This document shows positions 35,049 through 44,303 of a stretch of 64,000 nt of DNA, in pieces. The DNA is from Heteroscillospira sp050943935 (lineage in GTDB: Bacteria; Bacillota; Clostridia; Oscillospirales; Oscillospiraceae), in the NCBI GenBank assembly GCA_050943935.1, contig JBMNQC010000004.1, positions 1-64,000 of the forward strand, written 5' to 3'. A program made the position numbers and the translations under genes. Position 1 is the stretch's first letter, and every line of letters begins with the position of its first letter. The notes below the pieces were generated by a model that did not search any database, was not told where the DNA came from, and was given only the letters and a program-made list of their open reading frames with translations.

Positions 35049-36095
35049 TCAGTTAAGGGTAAAGCTCCTGCGCACGTCCGCATCGAACATACGCGCCACA
35101 AGGGTGGCCACCTCGCTTCGCTTTACATTGGACTCCGGCGCAAAGGTGCCGGCGGAGTCGTTGCCGGTGACTATACCGGCCCGGTAGAAAGCATAGATGG
35201 CGTCGTAATCCCCATGTCCCGGCTGAACGTCCGGCACAGCGCCGTCGGGGATGGAGTTTATTTCTCCGTACTCATCCCGGGACATTGCGCCGTACATCAC
35301 GGCAATGTAGTAGCTTCTGGAGCAGGGGGCGTTGTAATCCTCCGGCTCTGAGCTGATTATGCCGTTTTCCAGAGCGTAGTCCACATAGCTCTGATACCAG
35401 GGGGAGCCGTTTTCCAGAGTGACCTCGCCAGAGTAGTATCTCTGATGGGTGCAGGCCGCAAGCTTTATCACCTGGGCGGCTGTTATGGTGCCCTCCGGCT
35501 CAAAGCTCGTTTGGGTCATGCCGTTTAAAAGGCCCATGCGCACGGCGCTCAGCACATCGGCGTAAAACCAATGTCCGGGCAGCACATCCGTAAACGGATT
35601 GTCCGTATCCTGTCCGGACAGCACTTCAACATCGCCGTCATACAGCACGCTGCCCGCGGTCTGAAAGCGCAGGACGGCGGAAGCTCCCTCTGCCGCCAGA
35701 TAGCGGTGGCCAGTCTGCACCTTTCCGGAGAACACCGCTCCCTCGGTCAGGTCTATAACCTCGCCCTGCTCCACGCTCAGAGTGGCCGTGCCGGACTCCA
35801 CCAGCACGCTGCCGCCGAAATCCAGGCGCAGCTCTCCCCCGGCGCGCATATTCACGCCGGTGAACTGTCCCGTATCGCCGCCGTCAAGTCCCGCGGAGGC
35901 CTGCTCATACAGCTTATCCAGTCCCTCCGTTTTGCTCTCGGCCTGGTTCAGCACGTTTTCGGCGTAGTCCCCGCGCAGGAAGCTCAGGGATATAAACGGG
36001 TCGCCCTCAGAGCCGGCCGAGGCGGCCAGGCCGTAGCCCACGCCTCCCAGCAGAGCCAGAGCAAGGGCAAGGGATATTATGAGTCTGCGTTTCAA
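35049..36095 (-). CDS. Secreted SLH-domain protein with FecR-like region
   Basis: 348 residues. A signal peptide (about 1-25) is followed by a beta-helical FecR-like segment (about 75-160: LDFGGSVLVESGTATLSVEQGEVIDL). Two to three S-layer-homology repeats fill 165-345 (NPFTDVLPGHWFYADVLSAVRMGLLNG; ESNVKRSEVATLVARMF). It probably binds the cell wall. The start is TTG 36095 after AGAGGAAATTAAT. It lies 12 bp after rex on the same strand, so both are likely co-transcribed. Confidence 0.85.
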   Translation of the reverse strand: MKRRLIISLALALALLGGVGYGLAASAGSEGDPFISLSFLRGDYAENVLNQAESKTEGLDKLYEQASAGLDGGDTGQFTGVNMRAGGELRLDFGGSVLVESGTATLSVEQGEVIDLTEGAVFSGKVQTGHRYLAAEGASAVLRFQTAGSVLYDGDVEVLSGQDTDNPFTDVLPGHWFYADVLSAVRMGLLNGMTQTSFEPEGTITAAQVIKLAACTHQRYYSGEVTLENGSPWYQSYVDYALENGIISSEPEDYNAPCSRSYYIAVMYGAMSRDEYGEINSIPDGAVPDVQPGHGDYDAIYAFYRAGIVTGNDSAGTFAPESNVKRSEVATLVARMFDADVRRSFTLN

Positions 36096-36107
36096 ATTAA
36101 TTTCCTC

Positions 36108-36758
36108 TTAATCTTCGTTCTCCTCCGCCGCCTGCTCCGCCAAATGATAGCTGAGATACAGAAGGCTGTCGGAGAAATGGATGTTTTCCACCAGCACATC
36201 TTCGTTTTTGATGTCCAGCTCTATATTGGTAAAGTTCCATATCGCGCGTATGCCGTAGTCCACCAGAGTGTTGGCCATATCGTCTGCCAGGCGCCGGGGC
36301 ACGGAGAGCACCGCTATATCCACATGGTTGCGGCTGAGATACTCCATAAGCTCGGAGGAGTGGTATACATGCACGGAGCCCACCTCACCGCCGACTATGG
36401 CGGGGTCTACGTCAAAGGCCGCCTTGAGATTGAAGCCGTGGTTCTCAAAGCCGAAGTTATTCACCAGGGCGTGACCCAGATTGCCGACGCCCACCAGAAT
36501 AACGGAAAAATCATTCTTCATGCCCAGTATCGAGGATATCTCGTCCCGGAGCTTTTCAACATTATAGCCGTAGCCCTGCTGTCCGAATTCGCCGAAGCAG
36601 CTGAAATCCTGGCGTATCTGTGACGGAGTCAATCCCAGCTGCCGTCCCAGCTCGCTGGAGGATATACGGTCTATACCGTGATAGCTCAGGTCCTCCAGTT
36701 TGCGCAGGTAGCGCGGCATTCTGCGGATGACATTATTGGATATGTTTATACGTTTCAT
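36108..36758 (-). CDS. rex: Redox-sensing repressor Rex
   Basis: 216 residues. The winged HTH (about 15-75) contains ISSSELGRQLGLTPSQIRQDFS. The NADH-binding Rossmann motif is VGVGNLGHAL. The C-terminal swapped helix IHFSDSLLYLSYHLAEQ is typical. Rex represses fermentation genes when NADH/NAD is low. The start ATG 36758 follows GAGAGGAAATGAACT. Confidence 0.95.
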   Translation of the reverse strand: MKRINISNNVIRRMPRYLRKLEDLSYHGIDRISSSELGRQLGLTPSQIRQDFSCFGEFGQQGYGYNVEKLRDEISSILGMKNDFSVILVGVGNLGHALVNNFGFENHGFNLKAAFDVDPAIVGGEVGSVHVYHSSELMEYLSRNHVDIAVLSVPRRLADDMANTLVDYGIRAIWNFTNIELDIKNEDVLVENIHFSDSLLYLSYHLAEQAAEENED

Positions 36759-36947
36759 AGTTCATTTCCTCTCGTAAGAGGGTGCGCCAAAAAAGCCGCA
36801 CTTCTCCTTTGTATGTGAATTATATCACTATTTTTAACAATCTTCAAGTACTAAGATTACAGGTCCGGCCGGGATAAATCTTATTGTAATTTCACCTTTT
36901 TATGTGTTATAATAATTTGCAAGTGTGATAGTTTAAGGAGTACCGCC

Positions 36948-37754
36948 GTGATATCATCCGCAGCAGAAGGCGGCGTGAGGCTTTCGCTTCCGGGCCGGGA
37001 GCGGCTCTCCCACGCCTATATTCTTATCTCCCCCGCCAGATATAAAAGGGAGCTGGCCATGCGTCTGGCCGCCCACATGCTCTGCCGTTCCGGCAGGGAA
37101 GCCCCCTGCGGCGTCTGCCCCGACTGCCGCAAAATCGCCGAGGGCATACATCCGGACGTCACAGCCGTGGAGCGCCCTCTGGACGATAAGGGCAAGCAGA
37201 AACGAGAGGTGCTGGTAAACCAGATACGCGCCCTGTCCATGGACAGCGTGGTGCTGCCCAATGAGGCCGAGTTCAAGGTATACGCCCTGCTGGACGCGGA
37301 GTTTATGAACACCCAGGCCCAGAACGCCCTGCTGAAGCTGCTGGAGGAGCCGCCCGAGCGCGTGCGCTTCATACTCTGCGCCGAGAACCCCGGCGCTCTG
37401 CTGGATACCATACGCTCACGCTGTGTGGAGCTGACCGCCCGCTGCGGCGGCGGGGATATCCCCTGCGAGGAGCATGCCCGGCGCTATCTCGAGCTGGCCG
37501 CCGCGGGAAACCGGCTGGAGCTTCTGCGTTTCTGTCTGGATATGGAGGAAAACACACCGGCCGAGCTGGAGGATTTTTTGCAGGGAGCACGCCTGATAAC
37601 GGGCAGCGCCCTGGCCCGCCGCGAATCCGGCATAGAGCTCTCTCCACGGGCGCTCACGGAAATATACGACCTTCTCACCCGCTGCCGCACCTATCTGCTG
37701 GCCAATGTGGGAGTGAAGCAGGTGCTTGGCCTGCTGGCCGCAGCCACCTTCTAA
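36948..37754 (+). CDS. holB: DNA polymerase III delta' subunit
   Basis: 268 residues. A four-cysteine zinc site is visible in CRSGREAPCGVCPDC. LLKLLEEPPERVRFIL and the SRC motif (IRSRC) are diagnostic of clamp-loader delta'. The Walker A loop is absent, as normal for delta'. The start is GTG 36948 after AAGGAGTACCGCC. It is followed after 24 bp by ricT, the conserved holB-yaaT order of Firmicutes. Confidence 0.93.
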   Translation: MISSAAEGGVRLSLPGRERLSHAYILISPARYKRELAMRLAAHMLCRSGREAPCGVCPDCRKIAEGIHPDVTAVERPLDDKGKQKREVLVNQIRALSMDSVVLPNEAEFKVYALLDAEFMNTQAQNALLKLLEEPPERVRFILCAENPGALLDTIRSRCVELTARCGGGDIPCEEHARRYLELAAAGNRLELLRFCLDMEENTPAELEDFLQGARLITGSALARRESGIELSPRALTEIYDLLTRCRTYLLANVGVKQVLGLLAAATF

Positions 37755-37778
37755 TGATACAGAATTGAGGAAAATATT

Positions 37779-39053
37779 TTGACTGAAGTAGTTAGTGTAC
37801 GATTCAAAAATAAAGGCAAGCTATATTTTTTTGCCCCCAACGGCCTTGACATAGCCGACGGCTCCGCCGTAGTGGTGGAGACCGCCAAGGGGCTGGAACT
37901 GGGCGACTGCGTCTACGGCAACCACTGGGTCACCGACGAGCGGGTGGTCCCCCCCCTGCGCCCCGTGGTGCGCGAGGCCACCGAGGACGATCTGCGCGTG
38001 CAGAAGCTGAACAAGGCACGGGAAAAGGAGGCTTTCAGCATCTGTCAGAAGAAAATAGCCGCCCACGGCCTTGATATGAAGCTGGTGGATGTGGAATGCA
38101 GCTTTGAGGGAAACAAGATAATTTTCTTTTTTGCCTCCGAGGGCCGCGTGGACTTCCGCGAGCTGGTAAAGGATCTTGCAGGCGTGTTCCGCACCCGTAT
38201 AGAGCTGCGCCAGATAGGCGTCAGAGACGAAGCCAAAATGCTTGGCGGTCTGGGCATCTGCGGCCGGCCATTCTGCTGCAGCCAGTTCCTGGACGATTTC
38301 GCCCCCGTGTCCACCAAAATGGCAAAAACCCAGTCCATGTCCCTGAATCCCAGCAAGATATCCGGCAGCTGCGGACGGCTTATGTGCTGCCTGCGCTATG
38401 AGCAGGAGGCCTACGAGGAGCTGGTGAAAAACGTGCCTAAAAACGGCGCCTTTGTCCAGACCACTCAGGGCTACGGCAATGTGGCCCAGATAAATCTCCT
38501 CCGCCAGAAGATAAAAGTACGGCTTGACGGAGCCGACCAGACCATAAAGGTGTTTGACCCCTGGGAGGTCGCCGCCGTTCCCGGCGGACGTCCCAAGCCC
38601 GGAGATCCTCTGCCCGTTGTGCTTAAGCCCAGAGAGAGCGCGCCTTCGGAGCCGGAGCAGCAGCCAGAGTCCGCCGCGCCTCCGGTATCTCCGGAAAGGC
38701 GCCGCGCAGCGCAGCCCGCTCCGGCGCCCGCACCCGCTCCGTCCGCCGATGAAAAGGAGCGCGCCGAGAGCAAGCCTCAGCAGCGCCGCCGCTCTCGCCC
38801 CAGAAAGTCCAAGCCGGCGGCAGAGCAGGGCGACAAGCCGCGGCAGGGCGCTCCGCAGTCCAAGGCAGCTGCAGGAGCTCAGGCTCCCTCCTCCGGTAAA
38901 GCGCCCCGCCCCGCTTCTCCCAAAAAGCCCCCTCAGGAGCGCCAGCCCCGTCAGGAGAACGCTCCGGCTCAGGATGGGGCAAAGAAAAACGAGGGGCGCC
39001 GCCGCTATTACCACCGCCGCCCCAAAGCCCCCGGTTCCGGCAAAAGTGAATAA
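37779..39053 (+). CDS. ricT: PSP1-domain protein RicT/YaaT with extended basic tail
   Basis: 424 residues. Residues about 1-265 are the PSP1/RicT core: FAPNGLDIADGSAVVVET, GLGICGRPFCCSQFL and GRLMCCLRYEQEAYE with the conserved cysteines. RicT works with RicA/RicF as a Y-complex on RNase Y and affects competence and sporulation. The remaining roughly 160 residues are low-complexity Pro/Ala/Lys/Arg/Gln, not found in the roughly 275-residue B. subtilis protein. The start is TTG 37779 after GAGGAAAATATT. Confidence 0.92.
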   Translation: MTEVVSVRFKNKGKLYFFAPNGLDIADGSAVVVETAKGLELGDCVYGNHWVTDERVVPPLRPVVREATEDDLRVQKLNKAREKEAFSICQKKIAAHGLDMKLVDVECSFEGNKIIFFFASEGRVDFRELVKDLAGVFRTRIELRQIGVRDEAKMLGGLGICGRPFCCSQFLDDFAPVSTKMAKTQSMSLNPSKISGSCGRLMCCLRYEQEAYEELVKNVPKNGAFVQTTQGYGNVAQINLLRQKIKVRLDGADQTIKVFDPWEVAAVPGGRPKPGDPLPVVLKPRESAPSEPEQQPESAAPPVSPERRRAAQPAPAPAPAPSADEKERAESKPQQRRRSRPRKSKPAAEQGDKPRQGAPQSKAAAGAQAPSSGKAPRPASPKKPPQERQPRQENAPAQDGAKKNEGRRRYYHRRPKAPGSGKSE

Positions 39054-39060
39054 GCCTCTC

Positions 39061-39098
39061 CCAAGCGCCGCCGCATAACCGGCGGCGCTTTTCTTTTC
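39061..39098 (+). terminator. Terminator of holB-ricT
   Basis: AAGCGCCGCCG / CGGCGGCGCTT stem followed by TTCTTTTC. Confidence 0.85.
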
Positions 39099-39464
39099 AA
39101 ATGTATATTACGGCAAATTTTCGGCTATTATGAAAGTCAGAGCCGAATTTTTGCAAGTGCCAGGTGCAAATCTTGCAAAAACCGCAGCTGCACCTGTTTT
39201 TGTAGCATTTGTATGGCAAAAAGTGGTGCAAAAAGCCGCTTATGGTAGTTTCAACAAGCATTTTTCCGCTCCGCGCCCTGCTTTTGTCTCAGTTTTACAA
39301 ATTATCAGTCGTTTTCGCCCATGTTCTATAAATAGCGGTTATATTGCTGTTTAGAAAATCTTACAAGCGGGGCATATGCCGCCCCTAAATCTTTCCCGCC
39401 ATTTTCTTCACAAACGAAACTCGGTTTTTTTGTAAAATCTTTATATAGAACAGTAAATTTTGTA
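39099..39464. other. Gene-free upstream region of ppdK
   Basis: I see no supported gene here. The stretch is AT-rich and contains near-repeated TTGCAAAAACCGCAGCTGCACC / GCAAGTGCCAGGTGCAAATCTTG segments (39150-39200) that could form a dyad around GGTGCA. Confidence 0.35.
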
Positions 39465-39493
39465 TTGAATTTACACAAATCTTATGCTATAAT
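39465..39493 (+). promoter_or_regulatory. ppdK promoter
   Basis: TTGAAT (39465-39470) and TATAAT (39488-39493), 17-bp spacer. The 140-nt leader includes a CGGGGCG/CGCCCCG hairpin (about 39563-39587) before the ribosome site. Confidence 0.75.
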
Positions 39494-39636
39494 TCCGACT
39501 GGTGATGTATGTCCTTCCTTTCGAGGAAAGTACAGCCATCCCATCGCCTTTGGCAGTATTGTCGGGGCGTTTTTCGCGCCCCGATAAAAATACATTATAG
39601 GGTTGACCACCAAGGGTCAGGAAAGGAAGTTGTACA

Positions 39637-42264
39637 TTGAGTAAAAAGTATGTCTATCTGTTCTCCGAGGGCAGCGGCAGCCAGCGCGAGCTTCTCGGCG
39701 GCAAGGGCGCTAACCTTGCTGAAATGACCAACCTGGGAATGCCTGTTCCCCAGGGCTTCACCATCAGCACCGAAGCCTGCACCAAGTACTATGAGGACGG
39801 CAAGAAGATTTCCGACGAGATTCAGGCTGAAATCTTTGAGAACCTCGCCAAGATGGAAGAAATCTGCGGCAAGAAGTTCGGCGACAAGGAGAACCCTCTG
39901 CTGGTCTCCGTTCGCTCCGGCGCCCGCGTCTCCATGCCCGGCATGATGGACACCATCCTCAACCTCGGTATGAACGACGATGTGGCTGAGAGCCTCGCTC
40001 AGCAGTCCGGCAATCCCCGCTGGGCTTACGACAGCTATCGCCGCTTCATCATGATGTTCTCCGACGTTGCCATGGGCTATGACCGCCTGAAGTTCGAGGC
40101 CGTCATGGACCAGTTCAAGGAGGCCCGCGGTGTTAACAACGACGCCGGTCTGACCGCCGACGACATGAAGGCAATTGCCGAGCGCTTCAAGGAGATCTAC
40201 AAGGAGGAGTCCGGTGAGGAGTTCCCCACCGAGCCCAAGGTCCAGCTCCTGGCCGCCGCCACCGCTGTTTTCCGCAGCTGGGACAACCCCCGCGCTATTG
40301 TTTACCGCCGCATGAACGACATCCCCGGCGATTGGGGTACCGCCGTCAACGTACAGATGATGGCCTTCGGCAACATGGGCGACGATTCCGGTACCGGCGT
40401 TGCCTTCACCCGCGACCCCGCCACCGGTGAGAAGAAGCTCTACGGTGAGTTCCTGATGAACGCTCAGGGCGAGGACGTTGTTGCCGGTATCCGCACCCCC
40501 CAGAGCATCGACCAGCTCAAGGAGACCAACGAGAAGGTCTACAACGAGTTCGTCGCCATTGCCAACAAGCTGGAGCAGCACTACCGCGATATGCAGGACA
40601 TGGAGTTCACCATCGAGAAGGGTAAGCTCTACATGCTCCAGACCCGTAACGGCAAGCGCACCGCTCCCGCCGCTCTGAAGATCGCTGTTGACCTGGTTGC
40701 CGAGGGTATGGCTACCAAGGAAGAGGCTCTGCTGAAGATCGAGCCCAAGCAGCTGGACAGCCTGCTGCACCCCCAGTTCGACAAGGACGCCCTGAAGGCT
40801 GCCAAGCCCGTGGCCAACGGCCTTGCCGCTTCTCCCGGAGCCGCCTGCGGCGCCGTGTACTTCACCGCTGACGATGCCAAGAACGCTGCCGAGAACGGCC
40901 CCGTTCTCCTGGTCCGCGCCGAGACCAGCCCCGAGGATATCGAGGGCATGGCCGCCGCTCAGGGTATTCTGACCGCTACCGGCGGACGTACCTCTCACGC
41001 CGCTGTTGTCGCCCGCGGCATGGGCACCTGCTGTGTTGCCGGCTGCTCCGCTCTGCGCATCAACGAGGAGAAGAAGCACCTCAAGATTGGCAACGACATC
41101 GTTGTCAACGAGGGTGATTTCATGTCTATCGACGGCACCACCGGTAACGTCTATCTGGGCGTTATCCCCACCGTGGACGCCGATGTCTCCGGCGACTTTG
41201 CCACCATCATGGGCTGGGCTGACGAGGTCCGTACCCTGAAGGTCCGCACCAACGCCGATACTCCCGCCGACGCCGCTACCGCCGTTAAGTTTGGCGCTCA
41301 GGGCATCGGCCTGTGCCGTACCGAACACATGTTCTTCAACGCCGACCGTATCCCCGCCGTCCGCGAGATGATCATCTCCGAGACCGAGGAGCAGCGCCGC
41401 GTTGCTCTGGCCAAGCTGCTTCCCATGCAGCGCAGCGACTTCGAGGGCATGTTCGAGGCCATGGGCGAGCGTCCTGTTACCATTCGTCTCCTGGATCCCC
41501 CTCTCCACGAGTTCCTGCCCACCGCCGATGATGATATCGCCGAGCTGGCTGAGACCATGGGCGTCACCTTCAAGCACCTGAAGAAGGTTGTCCGCGGCCT
41601 GCACGAGTCCAACCCCATGATGGGTACTCGTGGCTGCCGTCTGGACGTTCTCTATCCCGAGATCGCCGAGATGCAGGCCCGCGCCATCATTGAGGCCGCT
41701 CTGAACGTCAAGAAGGCCACCGGTCTGAACATCGTTCCCGAGATTATGATCCCCCTGACCTGCGACTCCAAGGAGTTCAAGTTCGTCAAGGGCATTGTAA
41801 AGTCCACCGCCGATGCCGTCATCGCCGAGAACGGCGCCGAGCTGCAGTACCAGATTGGTACCATGATCGAGATCCCCCGTGCAGCCCTCACCGCCGACGA
41901 GATCGCCAAGGAAGCCGAGTTCTTCTCCTTCGGCACCAACGACCTGACCCAGATGACCTACGGCTTCAGCCGCGACGATACCATGAAGCTTCTGCCCGCC
42001 TACTATGATCACAAGATTTTCGAGAGCGATCCCTTCGAGAAGCTTGACCAGACCGGCGTTGGCAAGCTCATCAAGATTGCTGCCGAGGGCGGCCGCAGCT
42101 CTCGTCCCACCATTAAGATGGGCGTCTGCGGTGAGCACGGCGGCGACCCCGCCTCCGTCGAGTTCTGCCACAAGATTGGCCTGAACTATGTCTCCTGCTC
42201 TCCCTTCCGTCTGCCCATTGCCCGCCTGGCTGCCGCTCACGCTGCAATCAAGTTCGGCAAGTAA
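39637..42264 (+). CDS. ppdK: Pyruvate, phosphate dikinase
   Basis: 875 residues, normal size. Domain order is the ATP-grasp N-terminal domain (KYVYLFSEGSGSQRELLGGKGANLAEMTNLGMPVPQGF), the phosphohistidine swivel (GGRTSHAAVVARGMGTCCVAG) and the PEP-binding barrel (IGLCRTEHMFF ... GVCGEHGGDP with the catalytic cysteine). It interconverts pyruvate, ATP and phosphate with PEP, AMP and diphosphate, common in anaerobic glycolysis. The start is TTG 39637 after GGAAAGGAAG. Codon use (very high C/G third positions) suggests strong expression. Confidence 0.97.
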   Translation: MSKKYVYLFSEGSGSQRELLGGKGANLAEMTNLGMPVPQGFTISTEACTKYYEDGKKISDEIQAEIFENLAKMEEICGKKFGDKENPLLVSVRSGARVSMPGMMDTILNLGMNDDVAESLAQQSGNPRWAYDSYRRFIMMFSDVAMGYDRLKFEAVMDQFKEARGVNNDAGLTADDMKAIAERFKEIYKEESGEEFPTEPKVQLLAAATAVFRSWDNPRAIVYRRMNDIPGDWGTAVNVQMMAFGNMGDDSGTGVAFTRDPATGEKKLYGEFLMNAQGEDVVAGIRTPQSIDQLKETNEKVYNEFVAIANKLEQHYRDMQDMEFTIEKGKLYMLQTRNGKRTAPAALKIAVDLVAEGMATKEEALLKIEPKQLDSLLHPQFDKDALKAAKPVANGLAASPGAACGAVYFTADDAKNAAENGPVLLVRAETSPEDIEGMAAAQGILTATGGRTSHAAVVARGMGTCCVAGCSALRINEEKKHLKIGNDIVVNEGDFMSIDGTTGNVYLGVIPTVDADVSGDFATIMGWADEVRTLKVRTNADTPADAATAVKFGAQGIGLCRTEHMFFNADRIPAVREMIISETEEQRRVALAKLLPMQRSDFEGMFEAMGERPVTIRLLDPPLHEFLPTADDDIAELAETMGVTFKHLKKVVRGLHESNPMMGTRGCRLDVLYPEIAEMQARAIIEAALNVKKATGLNIVPEIMIPLTCDSKEFKFVKGIVKSTADAVIAENGAELQYQIGTMIEIPRAALTADEIAKEAEFFSFGTNDLTQMTYGFSRDDTMKLLPAYYDHKIFESDPFEKLDQTGVGKLIKIAAEGGRSSRPTIKMGVCGEHGGDPASVEFCHKIGLNYVSCSPFRLPIARLAAAHAAIKFGK

Positions 42265-42287
42265 GCATACAAACTTCACCCTATAAT

Positions 42288-42323
42288 AAAAGGCTCCGAC
42301 CATCAGGTCGGAGCCTTTTTCCG
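42288..42323 (+). terminator. Terminator of ppdK
   Basis: AAAGGCTCCGACC / GGTCGGAGCCTTT followed by TTCCG. Confidence 0.85.
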
Positions 42324-42351
42324 TCTGCCTAAGCGTTCTCATCTAATATGC

Positions 42352-42392
42352 AAAAACCAGGCTTCGGATTTAGTCCAAAGCCTGGTTTAAAT
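42352..42392 (-). terminator. Terminator of the beta-propeller gene
   Basis: AAACCAGGCTT / AAGCCTGGTTT stem, followed on the minus strand by TTGCAT. Confidence 0.75.
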
Positions 42393-44174
42393 CTATTTCA
42401 GCCTAAAACCGTAGACCACCTGGCCTCGGGTGCCTATCACGAAGGTATCGCCGAACACCACGGGGCTGGCCTCCGTGGTGCTGCCCAGGGGAGTTTCGTA
42501 CAGCACCTCGCCGGTGAGGCCGTCTATAAGCTGCATATAGCCGCCGCTTGCATTGCCCACGCCGGTGGTGCAGTAGAGCAGATATCCCTTGCCGCTCTCG
42601 TCATATATGCACACGGGAGAGGACCAGCTGTAGGTCTGGGTGTGCAGCTCCCAAACCGCCTCGCCCGTGCGCTTGTCCAGGGCGGCCAAAGTGCCGTCAT
42701 ACGCGTTGGGCGTTCTGGACACAGGCACGAATATCAAATCCGACAGCTCATTCTTGCCCAGAGCTATGGAGCCCTGTACGCCGCCGGAGAGATCCGGCTC
42801 TGTATGACAGGTGTAGCTTTTCTCCCAGACCACCTCGCCGGTCTCGGCGTCCAGCTTCCATACGGGTATCTCCGCTGTGCCCCAGCTGCGCCAGCCCGCG
42901 TGGAAAGAGGTGCTTATATAAATGTAGGGGTGGCCGTCCTCCAGCTCCAGCACGGGAGTGCAGTTGGTATCGTCAAGCACATCCTGCACCCACACCAGCT
43001 CGAGGGTGTTCAGGTCCAGGCACATCATGTGTCCGCCGTTGTCGGCCATGAAGAGATAGTTCTGATAGGCCACGGCGCTGTCCTCCATACCCAGCCAGTA
43101 CTGGCCGCCGGTGTTGGTGTTGCGTATGGACTGATAGCGCCACTTTATGACCTCGGGGTCAACGGTGAGCTTTCCCGCCGACTTGTCGTAATCCGTGTTC
43201 ATATTCACAATGTAGAGTATGCCGTTTTCGCCGGGCCAGATGAGCTGGTCGGTCTCCGCGCTCACCAGGGGGGCGCTGTCGAACATATGCCACTGGCGGA
43301 GGGCGAAATCCTCATTTGCCGCAAGCTCGAAAAGCACGGAGCCGTCTATGAGGCTCACAGCCATGGCACGGGGAGAGGAGCTGGCTCCGTAATAGCCCGC
43401 GCCCACATAGAGGATCGGGTAGCCTCTGGGGTCCAGAGAGCCGGCGCCCTTGAAGGTGAAGCCCAGATACAGGTCGTCTCGGGTAGCCTTGCCGGTAGAG
43501 AGTTCGGTGAAGTACACCTTGCCGTCCATGGTGGCGTGTATGACCTCCACCAGCTCGTCCTGCTGTTTGGCCCAGTCGTACATATTCATTATGGCCCGGG
43601 TCTCCTTGTCCCACTGGGCCACGAGAGCCTGTCCCGTCCAGCCGCTGCCGGTCCATGTGTATCCGGTGTAGGATGTGAGGGAGCCTATATTCCTGGTCCA
43701 GAGCTTTTCAAAGCTCTTGTCGGTGAGGTTCACGGTGCCGTAGGCGCCGCCGTCCCGGAGGTTGCCGCCCCGGAAGCTGGCCACGCCGGGCAGGGCGAAA
43801 TAGTCCTCGCTCAAGCCGAAGTTCATGGGCTTCTCGGCGGTATAGCTGTCCACCTTCTGGCCGTTCACCTGTATGGCCGTGGCGGATATGTACTTTTCGG
43901 GTTTTGTCTCCTCCACCGCGTGGGGCTCAAATGCCGGTGTCGGCTCCGGAGTGGCCACGGGGGTGGGGGTGGGTTTCGCCTCGGGCGTGGGAGTAGGCAC
44001 CGGCGATGTTACAGGAGGCGTGACCACGCCGTTCAGCTCGTCCTGGAGCTTCTGGTGGTCTTTTCCAAGATAACCTATTTCAATAAAAGCCAGCACCGCC
44101 AGTACCAGAGCCAGCACAATGGCCTGCAGGGCGATAAGTCCTCTCTTTTTTCCTTTGCTATAAGGTGCAGCCAT
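42393..44174 (-). CDS. Membrane-anchored PQQ-like beta-propeller protein
   Basis: 593 residues. An N-terminal transmembrane helix (about 12-32) and a Pro/Thr/Glu linker (about 48-88) lead to a long external domain. The domain has repeated propeller blades with PQQ-enzyme-like phrases such as WKLDAETGEVVWEKSY, LAALDKRTGEAVWELHT and LIDGLTGEVLYETPLG. Relatives include BamB and uncharacterised Firmicutes surface proteins; no catalytic residues are evident. The start ATG 44174 follows AAGGAG at a slightly long spacing; TTG 44180 is the alternative. It is separated from the rhomboid-like gene by 130 bp. Confidence 0.82.
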   Translation of the reverse strand: MAAPYSKGKKRGLIALQAIVLALVLAVLAFIEIGYLGKDHQKLQDELNGVVTPPVTSPVPTPTPEAKPTPTPVATPEPTPAFEPHAVEETKPEKYISATAIQVNGQKVDSYTAEKPMNFGLSEDYFALPGVASFRGGNLRDGGAYGTVNLTDKSFEKLWTRNIGSLTSYTGYTWTGSGWTGQALVAQWDKETRAIMNMYDWAKQQDELVEVIHATMDGKVYFTELSTGKATRDDLYLGFTFKGAGSLDPRGYPILYVGAGYYGASSSPRAMAVSLIDGSVLFELAANEDFALRQWHMFDSAPLVSAETDQLIWPGENGILYIVNMNTDYDKSAGKLTVDPEVIKWRYQSIRNTNTGGQYWLGMEDSAVAYQNYLFMADNGGHMMCLDLNTLELVWVQDVLDDTNCTPVLELEDGHPYIYISTSFHAGWRSWGTAEIPVWKLDAETGEVVWEKSYTCHTEPDLSGGVQGSIALGKNELSDLIFVPVSRTPNAYDGTLAALDKRTGEAVWELHTQTYSWSSPVCIYDESGKGYLLYCTTGVGNASGGYMQLIDGLTGEVLYETPLGSTTEASPVVFGDTFVIGTRGQVVYGFRLK

Positions 44175-44303
44175 GGGCAAACACACTCCTTACCTTTTTC
44201 ATAACACAGCATTTAATTATACAGTTCCCCGCATGCAAAGTCAACCGTAGAGAGGCATATAAAATAGCGGCCGCGCATTTGGCACGGCCGCTACGTCTGA
44301 ATA

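Noticed and set aside
39595..42342. A 915-codon open frame on the minus strand opposite ppdK
   Set aside because: It is a shadow of the strongly biased codon use of ppdK; it has no ribosome site and no recognisable domains. The same applies to the long frames opposite the synthetases, metK, the EF-G-like and other genes.
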